Below, piece after piece: positions 1 to 8,662 of a DNA stretch of 64,000 bases. This DNA is from Paraburkholderia caribensis (lineage in GTDB: Bacteria > Pseudomonadota > Gammaproteobacteria > Burkholderiales > Burkholderiaceae). How positions within the stretch are numbered: the first letter of the stretch is position 1; each line of letters opens with the position of its first letter. Both the position numbers and the translations under genes were made by a program. The stretch spans positions 3,534,001-3,598,000 of the forward strand of contig NZ_CP026101.1 of assembly GCF_002902945.1 (NCBI RefSeq). Reading direction: 5' to 3'. Below the pieces are notes generated by a model that saw nothing but the letters and a program-made list of their open reading frames with translations, searched no databases and was not told the origin of the DNA.

Positions 1-59
1 CTGGCGACGCGTAGATTGAACCTGTACGGCAAACACGCCGCATTCACAGGAGAATCACA

Positions 60-374
60 ATGAAGCGCATCGTCACTCACATGCTCGTTGCAGTTGGCCT
101 CGCCGCTGGCGCATGCGGTGTCGCACAGGCGCACTCGAATCTGAGCATCGGCCTGTCGCTCGGGACGCCTGCCCCTGCCGACGTGGCGCCCGCGTACGTT
201 GCGCCTGCGCCGCAGCCGGTGTACTACGGCAACCGGTATTGGGGAGACCGCCGCTACGACGGCTATCGGCATGACCGCGGCTGGGATCGCGGCCGCTGGA
301 ATCACGGCAACCGTTGGGATAACAGCAATGGCTACCGGGGAAACGACAACCACCGTGGCGGCTATCGTGACTAA
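60..374 (+). CDS. Small secreted Gly/Arg/Tyr/Asn-rich protein
   Basis: A 104-residue protein with a clear Sec signal peptide: Lys-Arg at the start, a hydrophobic core and a VAQA-type cleavage site near residue 24. The mature part starts with a Pro/Ala-rich stretch and then becomes a low-complexity tail dominated by Gly, Arg, Tyr, Trp, Asn, Asp and His. An AGGAG Shine-Dalgarno lies about 7 bases before the ATG. Proteins of this build are common in Burkholderiales and are usually annotated as hypothetical periplasmic or surface proteins. No enzymatic motif is visible and the function is unknown. Confidence 0.7.
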   Translation: MKRIVTHMLVAVGLAAGACGVAQAHSNLSIGLSLGTPAPADVAPAYVAPAPQPVYYGNRYWGDRRYDGYRHDRGWDRGRWNHGNRWDNSNGYRGNDNHRGGYRD

Positions 375-510
375 GCAGTTGGCTTTGGCGGCGTAAATCG
401 TCTTACGCTTACGCTGGCCGGCTTCAGGCTTCCGCCCTGTTTAGCAGGCTTCACTCCGGCATGGCGCGTTTCCAGACAGGGGCGCGCCATGTGCATTCGG
501 CAGACGGAAT

Positions 511-1365
511 CTACGCCGTCAATTCGTCGTCCAGTTCGAACAATTTGCGCAGGTGGTGCGCGACGCCCGCTTCAAAGTTATTGCCGATACGCGGCACATT
601 TGGCAGACGTTTGATGAGATCGGGGTTCGCGTTATTCATCATGAACGGATGGCCCGCCGTTTCCAGCATGTCGATGTCGTTCATGTTGTCGCCGAACGCA
701 ACGCACTTTGCGGCCGGAACATCCAGACGATCGAGCACGAACTGCAATGCACGCCCCTTCGATACGTTCGCCGTCATCACCTCCAGACAGTCCGGCAACG
801 AGTACGTGACGTAAAGCGCCTCGCCGAACCTGCGCTCGAGGTTGGCAGCGACCACGGCAAGATCTTTGGGATCGCCGATGTACAGCGCCTTCGCGATATC
901 CGCGCCGTCGTGCTGCTGCAAATCGGTCACGTTGTAGGTGAAGCCCGAGTCCTGGTGATAACGCAGCAACTCGGGCGCATCGCGGTCGATCAGCCATTCC
1001 CGGTCGGCGAACAGATTGACGATCACGCGTCCATGCTCGCCCGCGATTTCCGGCTTCACCAGTTTCTGGACCACGTTCGCCTGAAGATCGTCGGCGAAGA
1101 TCATTTCGTCGTCGGGCGAATGGACTCGCGCGCCGTTCGACGTGATCAGATATGGCCGGATGCCCAGCACATCGCGAATTCCCGCGACGTCGCTATAGTG
1201 GCGCCCCGTCGCGATCACGATGTGTATGCCCTGCGCTTCGAGCGCGCGCACCGTGCTGATCGTGAAGGGGTCCACCTGATGGTTGCTGTTAAGCAGCGTT
1301 CCATCGAGATCGCTGGCAATGACTTTGTACATGGGCGGGCGGCAGACGGCGTCGGAAAGCTCCAT
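511..1365 (-). CDS. Cof-type HAD-IIB family hydrolase
   Basis: Haloacid dehalogenase superfamily phosphatase of the Cof/IIB type, expected to dephosphorylate sugar phosphates or similar small metabolites in the cytoplasm. Motif I reads ASDLDGTLL (nucleophile Asp19, acid/base Asp21). Motif IV near the C-terminus reads GDNMNDIDML, the usual Mg2+-binding GDxxND signature. A lysine-containing motif III lies just before it (NVSKGRAL). The ATG at 1365 was chosen because GAGAGG sits 7 bases upstream; the ATG at 1332 starts nearer the domain but has no ribosome-binding site. It lies 58 bases downstream of the BadF-type kinase on the same strand, so the two probably form an operon handling an amino sugar. 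The substrate cannot be read from sequence. Confidence 0.85.
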   Translation of the reverse strand: MELSDAVCRPPMYKVIASDLDGTLLNSNHQVDPFTISTVRALEAQGIHIVIATGRHYSDVAGIRDVLGIRPYLITSNGARVHSPDDEMIFADDLQANVVQKLVKPEIAGEHGRVIVNLFADREWLIDRDAPELLRYHQDSGFTYNVTDLQQHDGADIAKALYIGDPKDLAVVAANLERRFGEALYVTYSLPDCLEVMTANVSKGRALQFVLDRLDVPAAKCVAFGDNMNDIDMLETAGHPFMMNNANPDLIKRLPNVPRIGNNFEAGVAHHLRKLFELDDELTA

Positions 1366-1423
1366 TTTATCGCCTCTCGGCGCGGCACCTTCCGTTTCCA
1401 GCCGCTCCCATGCGTTTAGCCCG

Positions 1424-2308
1424 TCATGCACCGCCGGGTTGCGCAGCCGCCCGCCGAGCCATCTGCAATGCGCCGTGCGCCGAATCCGAAAGCGGCGCGC
1501 GCAGACGCTCGCGATAGGGCGCGGGCACATAGTCGCTCAGCGGCTTGCCAAGGCCGCCGCACAGCGCGACAGGCAAGCTTCCGGTTGGGTCGAGCGCTGC
1601 AATCATCTTGCCGATCTCCTGGCCGGCTTCGCGCAGCAGCCGGGCGGCAAACGGGTGCTCGCGATGCGCGACGACGACGGGCGCGAGGCTCGCATAAGCC
1701 GTCTGGTTCGCGTCGCACAGCCATACCACCAGCCCGTCGCGATCGGTCGCGCCGACGTGCTCGATCAGTGCCTGCGAGAGTTCGTCGGCGGGAATGCGGC
1801 CGTCGAGCGCCTGCTGCGCGTACACGATGGCGCGCAGGCCGAACCAGGCGCCGCCGGCCTCGTCGGCAGACGGATAACCGTAGCCAGCGACCATCCGGCT
1901 TTGGCCGTCACGGTCCAGCACAGCCGCGACGCTGCCCGTTCCCAGCGCGACGATCACGCCCGGCTCGCCGCCGTGTGCGCCGAGCAAGGTCGAATAGGCG
2001 TCGCTTTCGATAGCGAGACCGGCGAGCGCAGGCGCCTTCGCGCGAAATGCCGCCAGCCAGTCGCGATTGTTGACGCCCGCGAGCCCGCAGCCGAACACGA
2101 AGCGCGTCCAGTCGGCGACGATACCGGCACGCTCGCACGCTTGCGCGCTCGCGGCGAGAATCGCGTTCCACGCGCGCTCGACGCCCAACGCAAGGCCGGA
2201 CGGCCCCGCCGTGCCTTGCGCGAGTTCCTGCCCTTCGGCGTTCGCCAGCACGACGCGCGTGCCGGTGCCGCCACCGTCGACGCCGATCAGATAGAGGTCT
2301 TGATTCAT
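1424..2308 (-). CDS. BadF/BadG/BcrA/BcrD-type ATPase, probable N-acetylglucosamine or glucosamine kinase
   Basis: A 294-residue sugar kinase of the ASKHA fold. The phosphate-1 motif GVDGGGTGTR sits at the N-terminus, a GTGS phosphate-2 motif in the middle (IVALGTGSVAA), and the adenosine motif near the C-terminus (VALCGGLGKPL). Members of this family phosphorylate amino sugars such as GlcNAc in the cytoplasm. The ATG at 2308 starts directly before the first strand; the open frame extends upstream but that part is not kinase-like. The HAD phosphatase follows on the same strand. No sugar transporter or nagA/nagB partner is adjacent, so the substrate is inferred from family only. Confidence 0.82.
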   Translation of the reverse strand: MNQDLYLIGVDGGGTGTRVVLANAEGQELAQGTAGPSGLALGVERAWNAILAASAQACERAGIVADWTRFVFGCGLAGVNNRDWLAAFRAKAPALAGLAIESDAYSTLLGAHGGEPGVIVALGTGSVAAVLDRDGQSRMVAGYGYPSADEAGGAWFGLRAIVYAQQALDGRIPADELSQALIEHVGATDRDGLVVWLCDANQTAYASLAPVVVAHREHPFAARLLREAGQEIGKMIAALDPTGSLPVALCGGLGKPLSDYVPAPYRERLRAPLSDSAHGALQMARRAAAQPGGA

Positions 2309-2459
2309 CGATATGCTCGTTGATGTGTTACCGCATAGCGTGGCAGGTCTTTTCGCCCGCGACAATTAGCCGATCGGCCAGGTTGCGGCGGCAACCCGTT
2401 CCGCTATGCTGGCGTGGCCCGCCAGACGGGCGACCAACCAACCATGCAGGAGCCTGAAC

Positions 2460-3062
2460 GTGGCGGAGCAGCGATGCAACTGGGCGACGACGAGCGAAGC
2501 GCTCGCACACTATCACGACACCGAATGGGGCGTCCCTTCGCGCAATGACCAGCATCTGTTCGAGATGCTGGTGCTCGAAGGTGCGCAGGCCGGGCTGTCG
2601 TGGTCGACGATTCTGAACAAGCGCGCCGGATACCGGCGTGCCTTCTCGAACTTCGACATCGACAAGGTCGCTCGCTACTCGCCGAAAAAAATCGACGCGC
2701 TCGTGCTCGACGAAGGCATCGTGCGCCATCGCGGCAAGATCGAGTCGACGGTCCTCAATGCCAAAGCGGTCAGGCAGATTCAGGCGGAGCATGGATCGTT
2801 AGCGGATTTTGTGTGGTCCTTCGTCGACGACACGCCGATCCAGAACGCCTGGACGAGCTACACGCATGCGCCCGCTTCGACAGATGTGTCGGACGCGCTC
2901 AGCAAAGCGCTCAAAGGCTATGGCTGCAAATTTGTGGGCACAACCATCTGCTATGCGTTCATGCAGGCAGTCGGTATGGTCAACGACCATCAGACCGATT
3001 GCGCCTGCTATTCGCGGTGCGCTCTGCTCGGGAAGAAAGGCCGCAAAAAGAGCGCGAAGTGA
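2460..3062 (+). CDS. tag: DNA-3-methyladenine glycosylase I
   Basis: Base-excision repair enzyme that removes 3-methyladenine from alkylated DNA. The 200-residue protein has the Tag family marks: the early Cys (QRCNWAT) and His (HYHDTEWG), the EGAQAGLSWSTIL core with the base-binding Glu, and the late His/Cys pair (NDHQTDCACY) that completes the zinc site known in E. coli Tag. The start is a GTG preceded by CAGGAG at 7 bases; the upstream ATG in frame has no comparable site. The C-terminus is Lys-rich. It faces away from the kinase/HAD pair and looks monocistronic. Confidence 0.93.
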   Translation: MAEQRCNWATTSEALAHYHDTEWGVPSRNDQHLFEMLVLEGAQAGLSWSTILNKRAGYRRAFSNFDIDKVARYSPKKIDALVLDEGIVRHRGKIESTVLNAKAVRQIQAEHGSLADFVWSFVDDTPIQNAWTSYTHAPASTDVSDALSKALKGYGCKFVGTTICYAFMQAVGMVNDHQTDCACYSRCALLGKKGRKKSAK

Positions 3063-3504
3063 CGGCGCGGCTTGTTCCAACGTGTTGTGCGTATGTGTCG
3101 CGCCGTTGCAACACATGGCATAATCGCGCCCGGCTTGAACGGGCGGAGTGTGCTGCATGGCGTCACCCGCAAACCCGCTTCCCGCAAGGCCTCGAACAGA
3201 GGTTGACGAGCGCGGCGCGGGCGGTCCGTGCCCGCATTGAGCGCTAGCCAACACAACGGCTGACCTTTACCGCATTGCGCTCGTTATAACTAATGCATGC
3301 GACGTCGTTCGACGCACCTCCGGACGGGGCTGGTCAGCCGGACGTCGGCGGCGTCGCTGGTGCAGGGTGTGCGCTTTGCATGCCGTGAATTGGGCGGTAA
3401 ATGATGCCCTCGTCGCGGCTTCGGGCGTGAGCACATCACGGAATACTGTCGGCGATTGCACCAGAAACGAATGACCGCTGCGCAGTGCGCGGGGGGAGAC
3501 CAAC
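3063..3504. other. Intergenic stretch after tag, no gene recognised
   Basis: About 440 bases without a convincing coding frame; the open frames here are short and overlap one another. A TATAAC element near 3286 could be a -10 box for the next gene, but the -35 match and spacing are poor. The ribosome-binding site of the following gene (GGGGGAG) is at the very end. I see no tRNA, clear terminator or repeat. Confidence 0.4.
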
Positions 3505-3930
3505 ATGAAAAATCATAACTTCCTGACGCATCAGGAAATTTTCGACCGGGCAGTCGAGCATCTGTTCGGCCAGGGTCGCGCGGCGCTGCTGCCGCGCGGC
3601 GGCGGCGCCTACCGCGGCTATTGCGGCGGTTGCCCGGTCGGCAGCTTTATCCATCCGCGCGACTACATGACGGCGATGGAAGGCATTCCCGTGCGATACG
3701 TCGGCAAGACCGCTTCAGAAACGCCCATGTACATGGACGTCGGCGTGGCCGCGCTGAAGAAGGCGCTGTTGCGCTCGCGCCTGAATATCTACGATCCCGT
3801 CACCGTCGAATTGCTCAGTTGCCTGCAAAACGTGCACGACGTTTTCGGGACCTGGGAATGGCGCGACCGGTTACGCTCGATTGCCCGCCAATTCGTCCTT
3901 TCCGACGAACGCGTGAAATCAGCCGCCTGA
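3505..3930 (+). CDS. Conserved hypothetical protein
   Basis: A 141-residue soluble protein preceded by a strong GGGGGAG ribosome-binding site. It has a Gly-rich turn with two cysteines (YCGGCPVGSFI, around residues 39-49) in an otherwise helical protein, and no signal peptide or membrane segment. Codon use matches the neighbouring core genes. I do not recognise a named family; the CGGC motif could bind a metal or be redox active, but that is only a possibility. Confidence 0.65.
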   Translation: MKNHNFLTHQEIFDRAVEHLFGQGRAALLPRGGGAYRGYCGGCPVGSFIHPRDYMTAMEGIPVRYVGKTASETPMYMDVGVAALKKALLRSRLNIYDPVTVELLSCLQNVHDVFGTWEWRDRLRSIARQFVLSDERVKSAA

Positions 3931-4010
3931 CATTCAGCGTAACGAGCGGCCTCAGCGCGCGAAGCTTCGCGCGCCCTATCCGGCAAGCGAACTAAAACCC
4001 ACAAACGAAA

Positions 4011-4049
4011 AACGGCGGTGTGGCTTCTTTCGAAGCTCACACCGCCGTT
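4011..4049 (-). terminator. Intrinsic terminator of rpsU
   Basis: A 12-bp perfect stem (arms 4011-4022 and 4038-4049), extendable by GCTTC/GAAGC with one bulge. On the minus strand it is followed by a run of T (TTTTTCG). It lies about 30 bases after the rpsU stop. Confidence 0.85.
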
Positions 4050-4080
4050 GGCGTGCTTTCGCGTACCGGAGGAAGCGTGC

Positions 4081-4293
4081 TTAGTGCAGCTTCTTCGGCA
4101 GCATCTGGCTGCGCAGGCGCTTGTGCAGGCGCTTCACTGCAGCTGCCTTCTTGCGCTTACGTGCCGTCGTCGGCTTTTCGTACGCCTGGCGCTCACGCAG
4201 TTCTGCGATCAGGCCATTCTTTTCGATTGCGCGGCGGAAGCGGCGGATTGCCACTTCGAACGGCTCGTTTTCCTTCAGAAGAATCGTCGTCAT
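4081..4293 (-). CDS. rpsU: 30S ribosomal protein S21
   Basis: Seventy residues starting MTTILLKENEPFEVAIRRF, followed by the Lys/Arg-rich helical tail typical of bS21, which helps bring mRNA to the 30S subunit. The ATG at 4293 has AGGAA upstream; longer in-frame extensions are not S21-like. In many proteobacteria rpsU is followed by dnaG and rpoD; here it stands alone, with its own terminator downstream and the aldo/keto reductase upstream on the same strand. This matches the extra stand-alone rpsU copies seen in some Burkholderiales, although a second copy cannot be checked here. Confidence 0.95.
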   Translation of the reverse strand: MTTILLKENEPFEVAIRRFRRAIEKNGLIAELRERQAYEKPTTARKRKKAAAVKRLHKRLRSQMLPKKLH

Positions 4294-4587
4294 GAAATTC
4301 CTAAAAACGCTTGATACGGTTAATGGCGTGGCGGTCAACCCACTCACGCGCCGGCCCTCCGGTCGTCTCAGACTGGCGAAGCACAACTGAAACGAGAGGC
4401 AATGCGGCCACGGAGGCCGGAAAAGAGAGGTGGGAGTTCACCGCGAAACGCGGGCAGCGCACGTTGCGGCGCCGCGCCTAGCTAGCGTTTCGCCACCAGC
4501 AACCCATGACGAAACGAGCAAAGATCTCAATTCACTCCCGATCATACCAGGAAATTCGCTTTCAGACCAGCATTTTAACGATTCTGC

Positions 4588-5529
4588 TCAGGCACTTGCA
4601 TCGTTCAATATGCGCAAATCCGCGTCCGTGAGCGTCAAATGCACTGCCGCGACAAGACTTTCCAGCTGTTTGACGGACGTCGCGCTGGCGATCGGCGCGG
4701 TGATGCTGGGCCGCGCGATCAGCCATGCGAGCGCCACCGTGGCAGGCGTGCTGCCGTGCCGCTGCGCCACCTCGTCGAGGGCATGGAGAATCGTGAAGCC
4801 ACGTTCGTTCAGATAGCCCTCGACCTTACGGCCGCGCGCGCTCTTCGACAGGTCGTCGCGCGAACGGTACTTGCCCGACAGAAAGCCGCTCGCGAGGCTG
4901 TAATAGCAGACGACGCCCAGCCGCGCAGCGAGCGCAACCGGCTCGAGGTCGGTTTCATAGGCCGCGCGGTCGTACAGGTTGTACTCCGGCTGGATCACCT
5001 GATATTGCGGCAAACCGTTGTCCCGCGAGATCTGCAGCGCTTCCTGCAAGCGCGCGCCGCCGTAGTTCGACGCGCCGATCACCCGCACCTTGCCCGCTTC
5101 GACCAGTTGCTGGTACGCGCCCAGCGTTTCCGCGAGCGGCGTTTCCTCGTCGTCGAGATGCGAGAAATACACGTCGATATAGTCCGTTTGCAGGCGCCGC
5201 AGCGAATCTTCGACAGCGGCGCGGATATTTCCCGCCGACAATCCCTTGCGGCTCCCCAGCATGCCGACCTTGGTCGACAGCACGATTTTGTCGCGCTTGC
5301 CCGACTTCGCGAACCACTTGCCGATGATCGCCTCCGATTCGCCGCCGTGGTTGTCCGGCACCCAGGCGGAATAGACGTCGGCCGTATCGATGAAATTGAG
5401 GCCGGCGTCGGCGAACGCGTCGAGGATGGAGAACGACGTCGCTTCGTCGGCCGTCCAGCCGAACACATTGCCGCCGAACATCAGCGGCGCGACCTGCAAT
5501 TGCGACGTGCCGAGATTGCGTTTCTGCAT
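4588..5529 (-). CDS. Aldo/keto reductase
   Basis: A 313-residue NADPH-dependent oxidoreductase of the (alpha/beta)8 AKR family. The catalytic tetrad is visible as Asp48 and Tyr53 (FIDTADVY), Lys87 (LSTKVG) and His124 (YFSHLDD). The cofactor end is present near the C-terminus (PIASATSVKQLE). The ATG at 5529 has GGAG at 5-6 bases; the longer frame upstream lacks AKR character. Its substrate is unknown. It is divergent from fliC and about 300 bases upstream of rpsU, so it is likely transcribed alone. Confidence 0.9.
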   Translation of the reverse strand: MQKRNLGTSQLQVAPLMFGGNVFGWTADEATSFSILDAFADAGLNFIDTADVYSAWVPDNHGGESEAIIGKWFAKSGKRDKIVLSTKVGMLGSRKGLSAGNIRAAVEDSLRRLQTDYIDVYFSHLDDEETPLAETLGAYQQLVEAGKVRVIGASNYGGARLQEALQISRDNGLPQYQVIQPEYNLYDRAAYETDLEPVALAARLGVVCYYSLASGFLSGKYRSRDDLSKSARGRKVEGYLNERGFTILHALDEVAQRHGSTPATVALAWLIARPSITAPIASATSVKQLESLVAAVHLTLTDADLRILNDASA

Positions 5530-5649
5530 GACATCTCCACGAGCAAGGAAGGCGGGCCAACAAGAATACGCCCTCCTGACATTCGTCACAGACGCGCCCT
5601 CGCGCCCCGCGCCACACCCATGCGCCCCCAAATTTCGCGAGATCGCCCC

Positions 5650-5677
5650 TAAAGTTTTCTTCTGACCACGCCGTCAA
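5650..5677 (+). promoter_or_regulatory. Sigma-28 (FliA) type promoter of fliC
   Basis: A TAAAGTTT -35 element (5650-5657), a 12-base spacer and GCCGTCAA (5670-5677). The enterobacterial FliA consensus is TAAAGTTT, about 11 bases, then GCCGATAA, so only two -10 positions differ. The implied start leaves a leader of roughly 85 bases before fliC, as expected for a class 3 flagellar gene. Confidence 0.8.
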
Positions 5678-5729
5678 CCAGGACAGGCGGCGACGCAATG
5701 CACACAGTAAGCGCGACGCCGAGCCAAAA

Positions 5730-5750
5730 ACAGCCTCTCTCTGAGGCGTT
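5730..5750 (+). promoter_or_regulatory. Hairpin in the fliC leader
   Basis: GCCTC (5733-5737) and GAGGC (5743-5747) pair around a 5-base loop, extendable by AAC/GTT with one mismatch. It sits 12 bases before the GAGGA ribosome-binding site and is followed by TTTTAAAAA. It may affect leader stability or translation; it is unlikely to terminate, since fliC must be transcribed through it. Confidence 0.45.
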
Positions 5751-5769
5751 TTAAAAACGAGGACGCAAA

Positions 5770-6588
5770 ATGCTGAACATCAACACCAACATCGCTTCGC
5801 TGACCGCGCAGAACAACCTCTCGGGTTCGCAAAGCGCGCTGTCGCAGGCGATCAACCGCCTGTCGTCGGGCAAGCGTGTGAACACCGCTGCTGACGACGC
5901 GGCAGGTCTCGCGATCTCGACGTCGCAAACGGCTTCGATCAACGCACTGACGCAAGGTGCTGCAAACGCGAACAACGGCATTTCGATGGTGCAAACCACG
6001 AACGGCGCGCTGCAATCGATCGTCGACAACCTGCAACGTATCCGCCAGCTGGCAGTGGAAGCAGGCGACGGCTCGCTCGACTCGAACGCACTGGCTAACC
6101 TCCAGTCGGAAGTGTCGACCCGTCTGACGGAAATCACCCGCGTCGCGCAACAAACGACGTTCAACGGCCAATCGGTCCTGAACGGCATCGGCTCGGTCAA
6201 CTTCCAGATCGGCGCATTCAACGGCCAGCAGATCACGGCGAACTTCGGTACGCAGAAGTGGGACTCGAACAGCCTCGGCGTGAGCGGCGTGTCGGTTTCG
6301 ACGGCTTCGGGCGCTCAGGCAGCAATGAGCACGATCGACACCGTCCTGACGAGCGTCAACACCTTCCAGGCAACGCTGGGCGCAACGCAAAACACGTTCT
6401 CGGCAGCAATCTCGACGACGAACACGCAAGCAACGAACATGAGCGCAGCACGCTCGCAGATCACCGACGCAGACTTCGCAACGGAAACGGCGAACCTGTC
6501 GAAGGCTCAAGTTCTGCAGCAAGCTGGTATCTCGGTGCTCGCGCAAGCGAACTCGATGCCGCAACAGGTTCTGAAGCTCCTCCAGTAA
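5770..6588 (+). CDS. fliC: Flagellin
   Basis: A 272-residue filament subunit exported by the flagellar type III system. The conserved N-terminal D0/D1 region begins MLNINTNIASLTAQNNL and contains the LSSGKRVNTAADDAAGLAI signature; the C-terminal D0 ends in ISVLAQANSMPQQVLKLLQ. The variable centre (about residues 150-210) is short, so the outer D2/D3 domains are mostly missing and the protein is near the minimum flagellin size. Both ends are rich in Ser, Thr and Asn. GAGGA lies 6 bases before the ATG. It is driven by the sigma-28-like promoter upstream. The glycosylation-type clusters nearby make modification of this protein plausible. Confidence 0.97.
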   Translation: MLNINTNIASLTAQNNLSGSQSALSQAINRLSSGKRVNTAADDAAGLAISTSQTASINALTQGAANANNGISMVQTTNGALQSIVDNLQRIRQLAVEAGDGSLDSNALANLQSEVSTRLTEITRVAQQTTFNGQSVLNGIGSVNFQIGAFNGQQITANFGTQKWDSNSLGVSGVSVSTASGAQAAMSTIDTVLTSVNTFQATLGATQNTFSAAISTTNTQATNMSAARSQITDADFATETANLSKAQVLQQAGISVLAQANSMPQQVLKLLQ

Positions 6589-6625
6589 GAGTGACGACTA
6601 GCGGCGCGCAGCACGGCGCCGCGCC

Positions 6626-6695
6626 CCGAAGCCGCGGCTCGCGCCCGGCTTCGGTACGCAACTGGATCGCATGGTTGGGAGGTTCGCCTCCCAAC
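6626..6695 (+). terminator. Paired hairpins after fliC
   Basis: Two strong stems follow fliC. The first is a 9-bp stem with arms 6626-6634 and 6646-6654. The second is a perfect 9-bp stem (6674-6682 with 6687-6695) closed by a TTCG tetraloop. Neither has a proper T tract, so they may act as mRNA-stabilising 3' ends or weak terminators rather than classic intrinsic terminators. Confidence 0.6.
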
Positions 6696-6751
6696 ATGCA
6701 TTTACAAGCCACGAACGAATAGCATCCTGTTTCGCCAATCGGAGCACCCGC

Positions 6752-8185
6752 ATGACCACCACGTCGACTTCGAATTCATCAACTGACGTCACGTCCCTCC
6801 TACAGCAGGCGGCGCAGTCCATTATCAGCGGCTCGACCAAGTCGACGCTCGATGTCAACTCGCTGGTGTCGGCGCTCGTAACGGCAAAAACAGCGGCTCA
6901 ATCGTCGGCAATTGTGAACAAGCAGAATTCGGACAACGCCGAACTCTCTGCAATCGGCAAGATCAAATCGGCGCTCGCGTCGCTGCAGACCGCATTGAGC
7001 GGCCTCTCGGACGGCACGGCGCTAAATCAGCTCGCGGCCGCGGTCAGCGGCACGGGCACGGGTGTCACGGCAACAGCCGACCCGAGCAAAGGCGCGGTGG
7101 CCGGCAACTACACACTCGCCGTCACCAACATCGCGACGGCCAACAAGATTTCCTCGCAGGCGTACGCGTCGGGCGCGAGCCTGGGCAGCGGCACGCTGAC
7201 GGTCGGCGTCGGCAGCAGCTCGATGCAGATCAACGTCGCATCGACTGATTCGCTGTCGGACATCGCCACTGCGATCAATTCGGCAAACAACAATCCGGGC
7301 GTATCGGCAGCCGTCATCACGGCAGCGGACGGCCAGCATCTGGTCCTGACGTCGAAGCAGACGGGCGCGGCCAACACCGTGACGGTTTCCGCAGGGGCAG
7401 GCCTCGATACCGGCCTGAACACGGCCAGCTTCACGCAGGTCGCGGCCGGCAAGGACGCCACGCTCTCAGTCGACGGCAACACGATCACGAGCGCAAGCAA
7501 CACGATCACGAACGCACTCACGGGCGTGAGCATCGACATCTCGGGCGCGTCGGCGAACAGCACGCAGACGATCTCGATCACCAACGACACGACGGCGTCG
7601 ACGAAGGCCATCAACGACTTCGTCACGGCGTACAACAGTTACATCACGACCGAAACGGGCCTGACCTGGGACCCGACGGCGGCGACGGGCTCGCAAGCGG
7701 GCGCGCTGCTCGGCGATTCGATGACGAACACGATCACGAACGGTCTGGGCGGCCTGGTCGCCGGCGGCATCACCGTCGGCGGCAAGACCTTCAGCTTGTC
7801 GTCGATCGGCATCAACCTGCAGCACGACGGCACGTTGTCGGTCGACTCGACCACGCTGCAGACCGCGCTGACGAGCAACAGTTCGGCTGTCGCGGCTGTG
7901 TTCAACAAGACGAACGGTATCGGCACGACGCTGAACTCGTTCATCAACACATACACGCAGACGAGCGGCACGATCGATCAGCGCACGCAGAACCTGAACA
8001 CCGACCTGAGCAGTCTGGCGGATCAGGCGACGCAGCTCACAAACTATCAGAGCACGCTGACCGACCAGTACAACGCGCAGTTCTCGGCGCTGAACACACT
8101 GATGACGACGATGGCCAACAACACGGCCTACCTGAACCAGCTGTTCGGCGGCGGCGGCCTGACGGGCTCGCTGAACGCGAAATAA
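6752..8185 (+). CDS. fliD: Flagellar hook-associated protein 2 (filament cap)
   Basis: A 477-residue filament cap protein that assists flagellin folding at the growing tip. The N-terminal FliD domain has the LDVNSLVSALV motif near residue 30, then Ser/Thr/Ala-rich central repeats, and the C-terminal coiled coil ends with Thr/Gln-rich heptads and TAYLNQLFGG. The ATG at 6752 has GGAG 7 bases upstream; the open frame runs back into the fliC 3' region but that part is not conserved in type. It is followed by fliT after 21 bases, so the pair is co-transcribed. Confidence 0.95.
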   Translation: MTTTSTSNSSTDVTSLLQQAAQSIISGSTKSTLDVNSLVSALVTAKTAAQSSAIVNKQNSDNAELSAIGKIKSALASLQTALSGLSDGTALNQLAAAVSGTGTGVTATADPSKGAVAGNYTLAVTNIATANKISSQAYASGASLGSGTLTVGVGSSSMQINVASTDSLSDIATAINSANNNPGVSAAVITAADGQHLVLTSKQTGAANTVTVSAGAGLDTGLNTASFTQVAAGKDATLSVDGNTITSASNTITNALTGVSIDISGASANSTQTISITNDTTASTKAINDFVTAYNSYITTETGLTWDPTAATGSQAGALLGDSMTNTITNGLGGLVAGGITVGGKTFSLSSIGINLQHDGTLSVDSTTLQTALTSNSSAVAAVFNKTNGIGTTLNSFINTYTQTSGTIDQRTQNLNTDLSSLADQATQLTNYQSTLTDQYNAQFSALNTLMTTMANNTAYLNQLFGGGGLTGSLNAK

Positions 8186-8206
8186 CGCGGGTAGACACTC
8201 CGCTCA

Positions 8207-8512
8207 ATGGAACTGACGATGAACGATTCGCTGACACGCGCACTCGACCTGACCCGCGCTCTCGAAGCCGCGGTTTCGCAACAAGACTGGGCACGCGCGT
8301 CTGCGATCGTCGAAGAGCGTTCGCCGCTGTTGATGTCGCTGCGCCCGGAACAGACGCCGGAAGCGCTGGAGAAGATCCGCGCGATCCAGCGCATCGACGC
8401 CGCCATCAGCCAGCAAACCCGCACCGGCATGGATCGCCTTACCGAGCGGCACGGCAATGCGTTGCAGCGCATCAAGTCGGTGAGCCTGTATCACTCGACG
8501 GGCATGCTCTAA
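8207..8512 (+). CDS. fliT: Flagellar export chaperone FliT
   Basis: A 101-residue helical protein directly after fliD, with the size and helix pattern (EAAVSQQDWARASAIVEER) of FliT, the cytoplasmic chaperone that holds FliD and in enterobacteria also modulates FlhDC. Two starts are possible: ATG at 8207 and ATG at 8219, the latter with a GGA at suitable distance. Sequence similarity in FliT is always weak, so the call depends partly on gene order. Confidence 0.82.
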   Translation: MELTMNDSLTRALDLTRALEAAVSQQDWARASAIVEERSPLLMSLRPEQTPEALEKIRAIQRIDAAISQQTRTGMDRLTERHGNALQRIKSVSLYHSTGML

Positions 8513-8568
8513 GGAATCGAACTGAAGAACACCGCGCGATGTAGTCCAAAAAAAATGCGCGGATTGAT

Positions 8569-8597
8569 AAAGCTGCAGCGATGCAGCTTTTTTTTTG
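8569..8597 (+). terminator. Intrinsic terminator of the fliD-fliT transcript
   Basis: A perfect 9-bp stem (8569-8577 with 8582-8590) closed by GCGA and followed by an unbroken T run to 8596. It separates the flagellar genes from the convergent glycosyltransferase operon. Confidence 0.92.
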
Positions 8598-8662
8598 TCT
8601 TCTGCGTGTCTGGCATCTGCGACCGCGCCATACCGGCGCAATCGCAGATGCCCGAGCAGGAT

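Noticed and set aside
6671..6751. A longer FliD start
   Set aside because: It would run through the hairpin after fliC and adds no FliD-like residues; the ATG at 6752 has a proper ribosome-binding site.
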